From NCBI GenBank assembly GCA_964517605.1, contig CAZFCE010000001.1, positions 1 through 64,000 on the forward strand: a stretch of DNA of 64,000 nucleotides, written 5' to 3'. The DNA comes from J095 sp964517605 (GTDB lineage: Bacteria > Chloroflexota > Anaerolineae > 4572-78 > J111). Below are positions 32,114 to 40,693 of the stretch, piece after piece (positions within the stretch are counted from its first letter, which is position 1; the number at the start of each line of letters is the position of its first letter). A model generated the notes under the pieces. That model was not told where the DNA came from. It did no database searches and saw only the letters and a list, made by a program, of their open reading frames with translations. The position numbers were made by a program, and so were the translations under genes.

Positions 32114-32308
32114 ATGCCTAGCATTGGTGGTTGGGAATGGATTATCATTTTGGTGATTGTGGTGATTGTTTTTGGCGTAGGCCGCTTGCCCGAAGTTGGC
32201 GGCGCGCTGGGGAAATCTATCCGGGAGTTTAGAGACGCCTCTAACCCGGATAACGACAAAGACAAAAAAGACGAAGCCGCAGCGCCAAAACCCGAAAACA
32301 AATCATAA
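32114..32308 (+). CDS. tatA: Twin-arginine translocase subunit TatA/E
   Basis: 64 residues: short N-terminus, one transmembrane helix (about 8-24), the FG hinge (VFGVGRLPEVG), an amphipathic helix containing GKSIREFRDA, and an acidic/lysine-rich tail. This is the complete plan of TatA, which forms the protein-conducting oligomer with TatC for folded twin-arginine cargo. No tatC is in the window. Followed by an intrinsic terminator. Confidence 0.93.
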   Translation: MPSIGGWEWIIILVIVVIVFGVGRLPEVGGALGKSIREFRDASNPDNDKDKKDEAAAPKPENKS

Positions 32309-32341
32309 AGTTTTTGGTGTTTACGAATACAGAATTGTTCC

Positions 32342-32375
32342 AAAAAGTGTAGTCGGGCAAACGGCTACACTTTTT
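32342..32375 (+). terminator. Intrinsic terminator of tatA
   Basis: AAAAAGTGTAG (32342-32352) pairs with CTACACTTTTT (32365-32375) around 12 bases, 11 bp perfect, ending in a T-run. It lies 34 bases past the tatA stop. The sequence from 32381 to 32532 holds nothing I can assign. Confidence 0.85.
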
Positions 32376-32532
32376 TATTTCAAAATAAACCCGCTTACAT
32401 CAACCAACCTTTCCGGGCGGCCCTGAGCCGCCCCCGCCGCGCCGCAATTGCTCAATCACCACGTGGCCACATCGCGGGGGCCGGTGAGGGCATAAAAACG
32501 TCTGGCCATCATCGCCGGGCGTTGCTTATTTT

Positions 32533-32606
32533 TGACCCGGTCATAAGTAAATATGACCCGGTCAAAAAAATTTATGACCCAGTCATAATTATTTTTGACT
32601 GGGTCA
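32533..32606. repeat. Four 11-bp palindromes at exact 21-bp spacing
   Basis: TGACCCGGTCA at 32533 and 32554, TGACCCAGTCA at 32575 and TGACTGGGTCA at 32596. Each is an 11-bp dyad or near-dyad separated by 10 A/T-rich bases, giving an exact 21-bp period, two helical turns. Copies 3 and 4 are also inverse complements of each other, so together they can form a 12-bp stem followed by a T-run, a possible terminator. The array sits between the convergent tatA and asnS genes, an unusual place for operators. Confidence 0.85.
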
Positions 32607-32630
32607 TATTTTTTGGGGTGTGGGGCAGGT

Positions 32631-32668
32631 ACGAGCGACGAATGACGAATGACGAACTACGAGCGGCG
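32631..32668. repeat. Heptanucleotide repeat, five units
   Basis: ACGAGCG, ACGAATG, ACGAATG, ACGAACT, ACGAGCG in perfect 7-bp phase, same family as 106-136. Confidence 0.7.
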
Positions 32669-32730
32669 CGGGTGGGTATAATCATCCTTTTGGGTGAGTC
32701 TAACCATCCTGTATGCTAGGGTACAAGGGT

Positions 32731-34068
32731 TTACGGGTACACCCGGCCCAGCGTGCGCGGGAATGGAATGGCCTCGCGGACGTGGTGGGTGCCGGCAATC
32801 CAGGCCACGGTGCGCTCCACGCCCAGGCCAAATCCGCTGTGCGGCACGCTGCCGTATTTGCGTAAATCCAGGTACCAGGTAAAGGCTTCTTCCGGCAGTT
32901 TTTCCTCGCGGATGCGTTTGAGCAGCAATTCCGGGTTGCTAATGCGCTCGCTGCCGCCGGTTACTTCGCCGTAACCTTCGGGGGCCAGCATATCCACGCT
33001 TTTGCACACTTCCGGGCGGCCCGGCCACGGCTCCATATAAAACGCCTTGCACATCGAAGGGAAGCCGTACACAAACAGCGGGCGGTCGTACAGTTTGGTC
33101 AGTTCGGTTTCGTGCGGGCTGCCAAAATCCTGGCCCCACTCAATTTGCAGCAGGTTTTTCAACTCCGGCGAGTCGGTTTCGGCCCGGATTTGGGCCAGTT
33201 TGGCTAGCGCGTCATCGTAAGACAGGCGCGGAAAGGGCGGCGTCACTTTTTGTAGCTGGCTGGTATCGCGTTCCAGCACCTTCAACTCCTCGGCGCGTTC
33301 TTCTAACGTGCGGTGGACGACGTAGCTCATAAATTCTTCTTCCAGCGCCATCAGGCCATCCAGGTCGCAGTAGGCCATTTCCGGCTCCAGCATCCAAAAC
33401 TCGGTGAGGTGGCGGCGGGTTTTGCTTTTTTCGGCGCGGAAGGTGGGGCCAAAGCAGTATACTTTGCCAAACGAGTAGATGGTGGCTTCGCTGTAAAGCT
33501 GGCCGGTTTGGGCCAGGTACACTTTGTCGTCAAAATAATTTACTTCAAACAGGGTGCTGGCTCCCTCGCCGGCGGCGGGCGTAAGGATGGGCGTGCTCAT
33601 TTCCACAAAACCGCGGTTGTCAAACCAATCGCGGCAGGCGCGCATTACGGTGGCCCGAATGCGCAGCAGCGCCCACTGCAACCGGCTGCGCACCCACAAA
33701 TGGCGGTTTTCCAGCAAAAATTCCACGCCGTGTTCTTTGGGCGTAATGGGGTATTCTTCGGCCACTTGCACCACTTCCAGCGTGGCCACGTCAATTTCGT
33801 AGCCGCCGGGGATGCCGGGGGCGCGGCCATTTTCTTTGACCACGCCGGTAACAATCACCGCCGATTCCTGGGTGAGCCGTTTACCGGCCTCGAACATTTC
33901 CGGCGGCAGGTTGGGCTGGAACATTACCGCCTGTACCGTGCCGGAACCATCGCGCACCTGCAAAAAATTCAGTTTACCTTTGCCGGTTTTGGCGTACAAC
34001 CAGCCTTTGATGGTAACTTCCTGGCCAACATGCCGGGCAATATTTTGAATGGAGACAAGGTTTGTCAA
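32731..34068 (-). CDS. asnS: Asparaginyl-tRNA synthetase
   Basis: 445 residues. Charges tRNA-Asn with asparagine. The N-terminal OB-fold anticodon-binding domain (VTIKGWLYAKTGKGKLNFLQ, about 18-37) is followed by a class II core with motif 2 FRAEKSKTRRHLTEFWMLEPE and motif 3 GFGLGVERTVAWI near the C-terminus. The absence of a long insertion and these motifs favour AsnS over AspS. AAGGAG lies 8 bases before the ATG. Single gene, convergent with tatA. Confidence 0.95.
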   Translation of the reverse strand: MTNLVSIQNIARHVGQEVTIKGWLYAKTGKGKLNFLQVRDGSGTVQAVMFQPNLPPEMFEAGKRLTQESAVIVTGVVKENGRAPGIPGGYEIDVATLEVVQVAEEYPITPKEHGVEFLLENRHLWVRSRLQWALLRIRATVMRACRDWFDNRGFVEMSTPILTPAAGEGASTLFEVNYFDDKVYLAQTGQLYSEATIYSFGKVYCFGPTFRAEKSKTRRHLTEFWMLEPEMAYCDLDGLMALEEEFMSYVVHRTLEERAEELKVLERDTSQLQKVTPPFPRLSYDDALAKLAQIRAETDSPELKNLLQIEWGQDFGSPHETELTKLYDRPLFVYGFPSMCKAFYMEPWPGRPEVCKSVDMLAPEGYGEVTGGSERISNPELLLKRIREEKLPEEAFTWYLDLRKYGSVPHSGFGLGVERTVAWIAGTHHVREAIPFPRTLGRVYP

Positions 34069-34138
34069 GGTGAATCTCCTTCTTGAAAAATCTGTATTTA
34101 GGGTATACTACACTGTAACTTTGCGCCGTGCAACCCCG

Positions 34139-34167
34139 TTGACGCCTCCCCAAAATTGCGGTATGCT
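34139..34167 (+). promoter_or_regulatory. Promoter of the DUF3592-like gene
   Basis: TTGACG (34139-34144), 17-base spacer, TATGCT (34162-34167); AGGAG at 34177-34181 serves the ATG at 34188, so the leader is very short. Confidence 0.55.
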
Positions 34168-34187
34168 AATGGGCGCAGGAGCCGCCG

Positions 34188-35078
34188 ATGAACAATTACA
34201 ATTATAACTACGGTTTGGCGTTACCGCCCCGCAGCGTGCCTGTGCCGGTTTTGGTGCAGGTGTTGCTGGGCGGATTTGGCAACCAGTTTGGCTGGCTGTT
34301 TTTTGGCTTTGGCATGATTTTTGTGTGGGCGTTTGGCGCGTTTGCCTCGTTGACCCCGGTTTATTTTTGGCTGAGCCGGGTTGAAACCGCGCCCGGCGTG
34401 GTGGCCGAGGTGCATTCTACCCATGCTTCTGAAAACGATGTGACGGTGTACACCAACCAGTACGTGTTCAGGGTAGAGCGGCTTGAGGCCGAATTTCGCG
34501 GCGAATCCTACACCACCGGGCGGAAGTTTTCGGTGGGCGACCCCGTTATGGTTGAGTATCTCAGCCGCAGCCCGCAAACTTCGCGCATTCAGGGGGAGCG
34601 CAGCAGCCTGTTTGCGCCGTGGGTACTGTGCTTTGTTGGCATTTTTCCGGCGGTGGGGCTGGCGTTTATCGCGGTTAATATGCAGCGCGGGGTTAAAGGC
34701 AGCCAGCTGCTCCGGTATGGAAAACTTACCGGCGGCAAGCTGATTGACAAGCGGCCCACCAATACCCGCATCAACGAGCAGATGGTGTACAAACTCACCT
34801 TTGAATTTGTGGCCGATGACGGGCAGCGGCACACCGTTACGGCCAACAGCCATCAGCCCGAAAACCTTGAAGACGAGACGCTGGAGAAGGTTCTGTACAA
34901 CCCGTATAATCCCAAAAGCGCGGTGGTGGTGGATAACCTGCCCGGCGCGCCCGCCATTGACGAGTTTGGCCAGATTCAGTCTGCCGGCCTGTTCAAAAGC
35001 ATGGCCGCGCTGATTTTGCCCGCGTTAACGTTGTTGGGGCATGGCGGTATTTTGCTGTTTATGTTGCTGCGCCGGTAA
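34188..35078 (+). CDS. DUF3592-like membrane protein
   Basis: 296 residues with four predicted transmembrane helices (about 22-42, 45-66, 143-165 and 265-290). Between them are two copies of the beta-rich DUF3592-type unit: one with TPGVVAEVHST...VEYLSRSPQTSRI (about 70-140) and one with KLTGGKLIDKRP...VLYNPYNPKSAVV (about 185-250). Both end in the V-Y/L-NPxNP-like turn typical of the family. Function unknown. AGGAG precedes the ATG by 6 bases. The internal duplication is visible by eye. Confidence 0.75.
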   Translation: MNNYNYNYGLALPPRSVPVPVLVQVLLGGFGNQFGWLFFGFGMIFVWAFGAFASLTPVYFWLSRVETAPGVVAEVHSTHASENDVTVYTNQYVFRVERLEAEFRGESYTTGRKFSVGDPVMVEYLSRSPQTSRIQGERSSLFAPWVLCFVGIFPAVGLAFIAVNMQRGVKGSQLLRYGKLTGGKLIDKRPTNTRINEQMVYKLTFEFVADDGQRHTVTANSHQPENLEDETLEKVLYNPYNPKSAVVVDNLPGAPAIDEFGQIQSAGLFKSMAALILPALTLLGHGGILLFMLLRR

Positions 35079-35090
35079 TTTTGGCCCTAT

Positions 35091-35119
35091 TTGCCGCGTA
35101 ATTTTGCCTCTGGTATACT
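35091..35119 (+). promoter_or_regulatory. Promoter of the phosphohexomutase operon
   Basis: TTGCCG (35091-35096), 17-base spacer, TATACT (35114-35119), about 70 bases before the ATG at 35195. It should drive the run of genes to about 39300. Confidence 0.6.
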
Positions 35120-35194
35120 CTCCCTACCTTAGGGGCTGCCCAAAATTTTGAGCGCCCCTCCTACTTTTTTTGAAATGGCGTATCCAGAAAAATC

Positions 35195-36610
35195 ATGACA
35201 ACACCCATAAAATTTGGCACCGACGGCTGGCGTGCCGTTATTGCCGATGATTACACCCACGCCAATGTGCGCCGCTGCGCCGCCGGGCTGGCGCGTTACA
35301 TTCTTGGCCAAAATCAAGGCTCGCGCGGCCTGGTGGTGGGGTACGATACCCGCTTTGGCTCCGCCGATTTTGCCGCCACTGCCGCCTCAACTCTGGCGGC
35401 GTTCAACATTCCCGTGCATTTGTGCCGCCGCGCCGCGCCCACGCCGGCCATCACCTTTTCTATTTTAGACCGCCACACCGCCGGCGCGGCCATTATTACC
35501 GCCAGCCACAACCCCGGCAAATACAACGGCTTCAAAATCCGGCCCGATTACGCCGGCTCGGCCCGCACCGAAATCATCAAAGCCATTGAAGCCGAAATCC
35601 CTGCCGCCGCCGACGAGTACCAGGTGCCGCTGGCCCAGGCTCGCCGCGACGGCCTTTACATTGATATGGACCCGCTGCCGGCTTACCGCCGCAAGCTGGA
35701 GTCGCTGGTCAATTTTGAGCGCATTCGCGCTGCCGGGTTGCACCTGGCCGTAGATGCCATGCACGGCGCGGGCGGCGGCATCTGGCCGGCGCTGCTGGCC
35801 GGCGGCGATACCACCGTGGTTGAACTGCGCGGCGAACCCAACCCCAATTTTCCCGGCATGCACAACCCGGAGCCGCTGCCGCACAACCTTACCCAACTGG
35901 TTGAGGCCGTGCTGCGCGGCGCGGACGTGGGCTTTGCCGCCGACGGCGACGCCGACCGGCTGGGCGTGCTCGATGAGTACGGCAATTTCATCAACCCGCT
36001 CACGCTGTACGCGCTGTTACTGCTCTACACTCTGGAAATACGTGGCCAACGCGGCCCGATTGTGCGCACCATCACCTGCACCTCAATGGCCAACAAACTG
36101 GCGGCCAAATACAACCTGCCTGTCCACGAAACGCCCATCGGCTTTAAATATGTTGGCCCCAAAATGGTGGATGTGAACGCCATTTTTGGCGGCGAAGAGA
36201 GCGGCGGTTACGCCTTTGGCGACCACATCCCGGAGCGCGACGGCTTTGCCTCCGGCCTGTTTTTGCTGGACTTTATGGCCATTACCAACCACACCATGGG
36301 CGAACTGGTGGATTACCTGTTTGAGCAAATTGGCCCGCACTACTACCAGCGCATTGACCTGAGCTACAACCCCGCCGAGCGCCCGGCTGTGCTCAAACGC
36401 ATGCAGCAGGCCCACCCCGATAAACTGGCCGGGCTAAAAGTAACCGGCGTGCTCACCATAGATGGCTTTCGCTTTGATTTGGAAGACGGCGGCTGGCTGA
36501 TTGTGCGTTTTTCCGGCACCGAGCCGCTGCTGCGCATTTACTGCGAAACCACCCACGGCGACCGCGTGCAAGAGCTACTCGATGCCGGGCGCGAGTTGGC
36601 AGGCATTTAA
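35195..36610 (+). CDS. Phosphoglucomutase/phosphomannomutase family enzyme
   Basis: 471 residues with all four alpha-D-phosphohexomutase signatures: active serine S104 in TASHNPGKYNG, metal loop DGDADR (250-255), sugar-binding GGEESGG (332-338) and phosphate-binding RFSGTEPLLR near the C-terminus. It interconverts hexose 1- and 6-phosphates; whether glucose, mannose or glucosamine is preferred cannot be read from motifs, though glucose 1-phosphate would feed the GlgC enzymes encoded downstream. Stop and next start overlap by one base, so it is translationally coupled to the TatD gene. Confidence 0.92.
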   Translation: MTTPIKFGTDGWRAVIADDYTHANVRRCAAGLARYILGQNQGSRGLVVGYDTRFGSADFAATAASTLAAFNIPVHLCRRAAPTPAITFSILDRHTAGAAIITASHNPGKYNGFKIRPDYAGSARTEIIKAIEAEIPAAADEYQVPLAQARRDGLYIDMDPLPAYRRKLESLVNFERIRAAGLHLAVDAMHGAGGGIWPALLAGGDTTVVELRGEPNPNFPGMHNPEPLPHNLTQLVEAVLRGADVGFAADGDADRLGVLDEYGNFINPLTLYALLLLYTLEIRGQRGPIVRTITCTSMANKLAAKYNLPVHETPIGFKYVGPKMVDVNAIFGGEESGGYAFGDHIPERDGFASGLFLLDFMAITNHTMGELVDYLFEQIGPHYYQRIDLSYNPAERPAVLKRMQQAHPDKLAGLKVTGVLTIDGFRFDLEDGGWLIVRFSGTEPLLRIYCETTHGDRVQELLDAGRELAGI

Positions 36611-37383
36611 TGCTCATTGACTCGCATTGCCACCTTAATTTTGATGCCTTTGACCCCGACCGCGCCGAGGTGGTGGCCCGCGCCCAGGCCGATGGCGTGA
36701 CCGCGCTCATCAACCCCGCCACCAACCTGACCGATAGCCGCCAGATTGTGGCCATGCTGGCTAATTGGCCCAACCTGTACGCGGCCATCGGCTTTCACCC
36801 CAACGATGCCGCTCAATTTGATGCCTCATCGCTGGCCGCGCTGCGCGAGTTGGCCGCCCGGCCCGGCGTGGTGGCCATTGGCGAAATCGGCCTGGATTAC
36901 TACTGGGACGAAGCCCCGCGCCCGGTGCAACAAACCGTGTTCGAGCAGCAGTTGGCGCTGGCCACCGAACTGGGCAAACCGGTGATTATTCACCAGCGCG
37001 AAGCCGCCGCCGATACCATGGCCATTCTGCGGCGCTGGGCCGCCGGCGGCAACCAGCCGGGGCTGGTGCTGCACTCCTTTTCCGGCAACCTGGTCATGGC
37101 TCAAGAAGCCGTTGAACTGGGTTTTTACATTGGCATTGGCGGGCCGATGACATTTAAAAACGCCCGCGACCTGCCGGAAATTGTGGCCGCCGTGCCGCTA
37201 AACCGGCTGCTGGTGGAAACCGACGCGCCGTTTCTTTCGCCGCACCCGTTCCGGGGCAAACGTAACGAACCGGCCCGCGTTAAACTCATCGCCGAAAAAA
37301 TAGCGGCGCTACGTGGCCTGCCATTTGAAACAATGGCCCGCCATCTAACCGAAAACACCATCCGGTTGTTTAATTTAGCTTAA
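36610..37383 (+). CDS. TatD family metal-dependent deoxyribonuclease
   Basis: 257 residues, TIM-barrel of the TatD/YcfH type. Metal ligands: DSHCHLNF at 4-11, EIGLDYYWD at about 94-102, HQREA at about 133-137, HSFSG near 157, and ETDAPFLSPHP near 205. Family members are 3'-5' DNases, some linked to D-aminoacyl-tRNA deacylase-like activity or oxidative DNA repair. ATG overlaps the previous stop (TAATG). Confidence 0.93.
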   Translation: MLIDSHCHLNFDAFDPDRAEVVARAQADGVTALINPATNLTDSRQIVAMLANWPNLYAAIGFHPNDAAQFDASSLAALRELAARPGVVAIGEIGLDYYWDEAPRPVQQTVFEQQLALATELGKPVIIHQREAAADTMAILRRWAAGGNQPGLVLHSFSGNLVMAQEAVELGFYIGIGGPMTFKNARDLPEIVAAVPLNRLLVETDAPFLSPHPFRGKRNEPARVKLIAEKIAALRGLPFETMARHLTENTIRLFNLA

Positions 37384-37397
37384 CAGAGGAAATTTTT

Positions 37398-38372
37398 ATG
37401 TCGCAAGTAACCGAGTTGTTTAGCCTGGTGGCCGACGATATTAAAAAAGTTGAAGAAAAAATGCGCTCCGGCATTGCCGCCCAACACCGCGATTTGCAGG
37501 CGGTGGTGGATTATCTGGTGGGCGCGGGCGGCAAACGGCTGCGCCCGGCGCTTACGCTGTTGGCCGCCAACTTTTATCCGGTGGACAAACCCAAATCCTA
37601 CGCGCTGGCCGCATCGGTGGAGCTGTTGCACACCGCCACGCTGGTGCACGACGACCTCATTGATAATTCGCTCTTTCGGCGGGGCATGCCCACCCTCAAC
37701 GTCAGTTGGAGTCCCGGCGCAACCATTCTCACCGGCGATTTTCTGTTTGCCCGCGCCGCTCAACTGGCCGCCGAAACCGACAACGTGCGCATTGTGAACA
37801 TTTTTGCCCAAACACTGATGACCATTGTCGGCGGTGAGTTGAATCAGCTTTTTAACGATGGCCACGACAACGTGCCCACCACCGCCGAATATCACCAGCG
37901 CATTTACGCCAAAACCGCCTCGCTGTTTGCCGCCGGCACCGAAAGCGGCGCGGTGCTGTGCGGCGCGCCCGAAACCGAAACTCAGGCGCTGCGCGATTAT
38001 GGCTACTATCTGGGCATGGGCTTTCAGGTGATTGACGACATCCTCGATTTTAAGGGCGATGAGGAACACCTGGGCAAACCCGTCGCCAACGATCTGCGGC
38101 AGGGCATTGCCACCCTGCCGGTAATGCTGTACAACCAGCAGCACCCCAACCACCCTACCATTCTCAAGGCGGTGCGCCGCCAGCCGGTTTCCAACGATGA
38201 AATTTTGGAGATTGTGGCCAAAATCCGCGCCTCCGGCTGCGTTGAAGCGGCCATGACCGAAGCCGTAAACTTTGTGCGGCAGGCGCAGGCGGCGCTGGAA
38301 CATCTACCCGATACCCCGTACCGCCGCTCGCTGCACGGCCTGGCCGATTACACCGTTACCCGCGATATTTAA
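37398..38372 (+). CDS. Long-chain polyprenyl diphosphate synthase
   Basis: 324 residues, all-alpha isoprenyl synthase. The two aspartate-rich motifs are DDLID (85-89, within LVHDDLIDN) and DDILD (213-217). GGKRLRP (45-50) binds isopentenyl diphosphate. Small residues before the first motif fit long-chain products used for quinones or carrier lipids. GAGGAAA precedes the ATG. The neighbouring glycosyltransferases suggest a possible carrier-lipid role, but quinone synthesis is equally compatible. Confidence 0.92.
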   Translation: MSQVTELFSLVADDIKKVEEKMRSGIAAQHRDLQAVVDYLVGAGGKRLRPALTLLAANFYPVDKPKSYALAASVELLHTATLVHDDLIDNSLFRRGMPTLNVSWSPGATILTGDFLFARAAQLAAETDNVRIVNIFAQTLMTIVGGELNQLFNDGHDNVPTTAEYHQRIYAKTASLFAAGTESGAVLCGAPETETQALRDYGYYLGMGFQVIDDILDFKGDEEHLGKPVANDLRQGIATLPVMLYNQQHPNHPTILKAVRRQPVSNDEILEIVAKIRASGCVEAAMTEAVNFVRQAQAALEHLPDTPYRRSLHGLADYTVTRDI

Positions 38373-38376
38373 ACCG

Positions 38377-39300
38377 ATGGATTTATCCATTGTTGTGGTG
38401 AACTGGAACGTAAAAAATCTGCTGCGCGATTGTCTTCGCTCGCTGCTTGAGGCTATTCAGGCCGCGCCGCACCTGTCCGCCGAAATTATTGTGGTAGACA
38501 GCGCCTCCGCCGATGGCAGCCCGGACATGGTGCGGGCCGAGTTTCCGCAGGTGCGGCTAATTGCCAGCGAGCAAAATCTGGGTTACGCCGGTGGTAACAA
38601 TGCCGGCGTAGCGGCAGCCGGCGGGCGTTACCTGTTTTTGCTCAACCCCGATACCGTGGTTGCGCCCGCCGCCCTGGCCGAACTGGTTAGGTTTATGGAC
38701 GTCCAGCCGCAGGCGGGCGCGGTTGGCCCGCAGTTGCGCTGGCCCACCGGCCAGGTGCAATCCAGCCGCCGCCGCTTTCCCTCGTTGGGTAGCCTGTTTT
38801 GGGAAAGCACGCTGCTGGGCCAGTGGTTTCCCAGCAACCAATTTATCCGGCGTTATCATTGCGCCGATATGCCCGCCAACGTTACCCAGCCGGTGGATTG
38901 GGTGGTGGGCGCGGCCATTCTCATCCGGCGCGAAGCCTGGGCGCAGGTTGGCCCCATTGACCCGGATTTTTTTATGTATTTTGAAGAAACCGACTGGTGT
39001 CGCCGCGCCGCCAGCGCCGGCTGGCAAATTTATTACCTGCCCGCCGCCCAGATTATCCACTTTGAGGGCAAATCCAGCGAACAGGTGGTTGCCGCCCGCG
39101 CTATTCGTTTTCAAAAAAGCAAGCTGCGGTACACCCGCAAATACTTTGGCGCGGGCTGGGCCGTTACGTTGCGGCTGTTTTTGTGGGCCACCTTTGCCTG
39201 GCAGTGGGCCGAAGAAAGCGCAAAATGGCTCATTGGCCATCGCCGGGCGTTGCGTGCCGAGCGCATAGCCGCCTACCGGCAGGTGCTCCGCGAGTTGTAA
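38377..39300 (+). CDS. GT2 family glycosyltransferase (rhamnosyltransferase-like)
   Basis: 307 residues starting MDLSIVVVNWNVK at 38377, 4 bases past the previous stop; a longer frame from 38272 overlaps the polyprenyl synthase and is rejected. GT-A fold with nucleotide-binding strand IIVVDSASADGSPDM (about 31-45), DPDTVV-like metal site, and the acceptor-region motif DPDFFMYFEETDWCRR typical of WbbL-type transferases. A C-terminal hydrophobic/amphipathic segment may touch the membrane. It probably adds a deoxyhexose to a surface glycan (inference). Confidence 0.88.
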   Translation: MDLSIVVVNWNVKNLLRDCLRSLLEAIQAAPHLSAEIIVVDSASADGSPDMVRAEFPQVRLIASEQNLGYAGGNNAGVAAAGGRYLFLLNPDTVVAPAALAELVRFMDVQPQAGAVGPQLRWPTGQVQSSRRRFPSLGSLFWESTLLGQWFPSNQFIRRYHCADMPANVTQPVDWVVGAAILIRREAWAQVGPIDPDFFMYFEETDWCRRAASAGWQIYYLPAAQIIHFEGKSSEQVVAARAIRFQKSKLRYTRKYFGAGWAVTLRLFLWATFAWQWAEESAKWLIGHRRALRAERIAAYRQVLREL

Positions 39301-39412
39301 CCGGCCCAACCCGCCACCGTCAGCCCAAATTAACAACGCCGTTTCTCATTTGGCGCGCCGCCGACTACACTATCACTCACCTTTAGTCATTTATGGTACC
39401 CGCGAAACCGTT

Positions 39413-40606
39413 ATGCAAGTAACTTTTCTCACCGGCGAATATCCCCCCATGCAGGGCGGCATCGCCGACCACACCGCTCATTTGGCCGGCCATCTGGCTC
39501 CGTTGGGCGTAGAATCCACGGTGTTGATTAGCCGCCGTTGGGGCAACACCGGGCTGCCCATCCCGCCAACGCCGCCGGTGCAACCGCTGATTCCCAATTG
39601 GAGTTGGCGCTGTTGGCCGGTTGTGGCCAAATACCTGGCGCGCCGGCAGCCGCACGTGTTGCACATTCAATACCAGGCCGCCGCCTTTGATTTGGGCGGC
39701 TGGGTTAACTGGCTGCCGTGGTATCTGGGCCGCCGGCGCGGCAACGCCAAAATTGTCACCACATTTCACGATTTACGCATCCCCTATATTTTTCCCAAAG
39801 CCGGGCCGCTGCGCTGGCAGGCGGTGCTGGCGCTGGCTCGCCATAGCGATGCCGTAATTTGCACCAACCGCGAGGACATGGAGCGGTTATCCGGCGCACT
39901 GGGCCACCGCCGCTCGCCCATCATCACCCTGATTCCACTGGGCAGCAACGTAGAGCCGCAACCGCCCGCCAATTTTAACCGCGCCGATTTACGCGCCAAA
40001 TTTGGAGCCAATGACCAAACCCTGCTGCTGGCCTATTTTGGCTTTCTCAATGAAAGTAAAGGCGGCGAGGAACTGGTTGAGGCGCTGGCGGCGCTGCGCC
40101 GGCAGGGAGTAAACGCCCGGCTGCTGCTGATTGGCGGCGAGGTGGGCCACGCCGACCCTACCAACGCGGCCTACGCCCGGCGGGTGCAGTCACTTATCGA
40201 GCGATTGGAGCTAACCGGAGCGGTGCAGCGCACCGGCTACGTGGATTTGCCGCAGGTTTCGGCGTGCCTGCTGGCCGCCGACGCCGTGGTAATGCCCTAC
40301 CGCGATGGCGTTTCTTTCCGGCGGACCACTCTGATTGCCGCGCTGCGCCACGGTTGCCCGGTGGTTAGCACCTGGCCGGCCAACCCCAACGTCATCCCCG
40401 AAATTCAGCCCGGCGACAATATGCTGCTGGCTCCGCCGCGCAACGCCGCCGCGCTGGCCCAAACCATCGCGCCGCTGGCCGCCGATACCACTTTGCGCGG
40501 CGAACTGTCGCGGGGCGCTAAAACGCTGGGCCAATTGTTTGACTGGAACGAAATTGCCGGGCAAACGGCATCGTTGTACCAAACCGTAACCCACCGGGTT
40601 TTTTAG
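39413..40606 (+). CDS. GT4 family glycosyltransferase
   Basis: 397 residues starting MQVTFLTGEYPPMQGGIADH, the usual N-terminus with the GG loop; a TTG 63 bases upstream is less likely. GT-B fold: acceptor domain to about 190, donor domain with LLAYFGFLNESKGGEELVEAL (about 203-223) and the retaining motif region MPYRDGVSFRRTTLIAAL around 297-315, equivalent to the EX7E stretch though the first acidic residue is replaced by D. It transfers a sugar from a nucleotide donor; substrate unknown. It lies 112 bases after the GT2 gene. Confidence 0.86.
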   Translation: MQVTFLTGEYPPMQGGIADHTAHLAGHLAPLGVESTVLISRRWGNTGLPIPPTPPVQPLIPNWSWRCWPVVAKYLARRQPHVLHIQYQAAAFDLGGWVNWLPWYLGRRRGNAKIVTTFHDLRIPYIFPKAGPLRWQAVLALARHSDAVICTNREDMERLSGALGHRRSPIITLIPLGSNVEPQPPANFNRADLRAKFGANDQTLLLAYFGFLNESKGGEELVEALAALRRQGVNARLLLIGGEVGHADPTNAAYARRVQSLIERLELTGAVQRTGYVDLPQVSACLLAADAVVMPYRDGVSFRRTTLIAALRHGCPVVSTWPANPNVIPEIQPGDNMLLAPPRNAAALAQTIAPLAADTTLRGELSRGAKTLGQLFDWNEIAGQTASLYQTVTHRVF

Positions 40607-40619
40607 GTTGATGGCCAAA

Positions 40620-40648
40620 TTGACAATTTGGGAGCAATTGCCCACAAT
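40620..40648 (+). promoter_or_regulatory. Promoter of the YbaK-like gene
   Basis: Perfect TTGACA (40620-40625), 17-base spacer, CACAAT (40643-40648). The -35 lies inside a CAAATT-GAC-AATTTG palindrome (40616-40630), which could bind a regulator. Confidence 0.55.
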
Positions 40649-40693
40649 TAGCGGCTAAATTCCCGGTAAAAACCCGGTTTACAGGAACAGCAG

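Noticed and set aside
32533..32606. CRISPR array
   Set aside because: Repeats are only 11 bp with 10-bp A/T spacers at 21-bp period; no cas genes. The same reasoning rejects 3-86 and 174-285.
32522..32719. 65-codon plus-strand open frame with seven-residue repeats
   Set aside because: The heptapeptide periodicity is the trivial result of a 21-bp DNA repeat; no ribosome-binding site and no protein-like composition.
38272..38376. 35-residue N-terminal extension of the GT2 protein
   Set aside because: It lies wholly in another frame of the polyprenyl synthase gene and is Arg/Pro-rich; the family start is at 38377.
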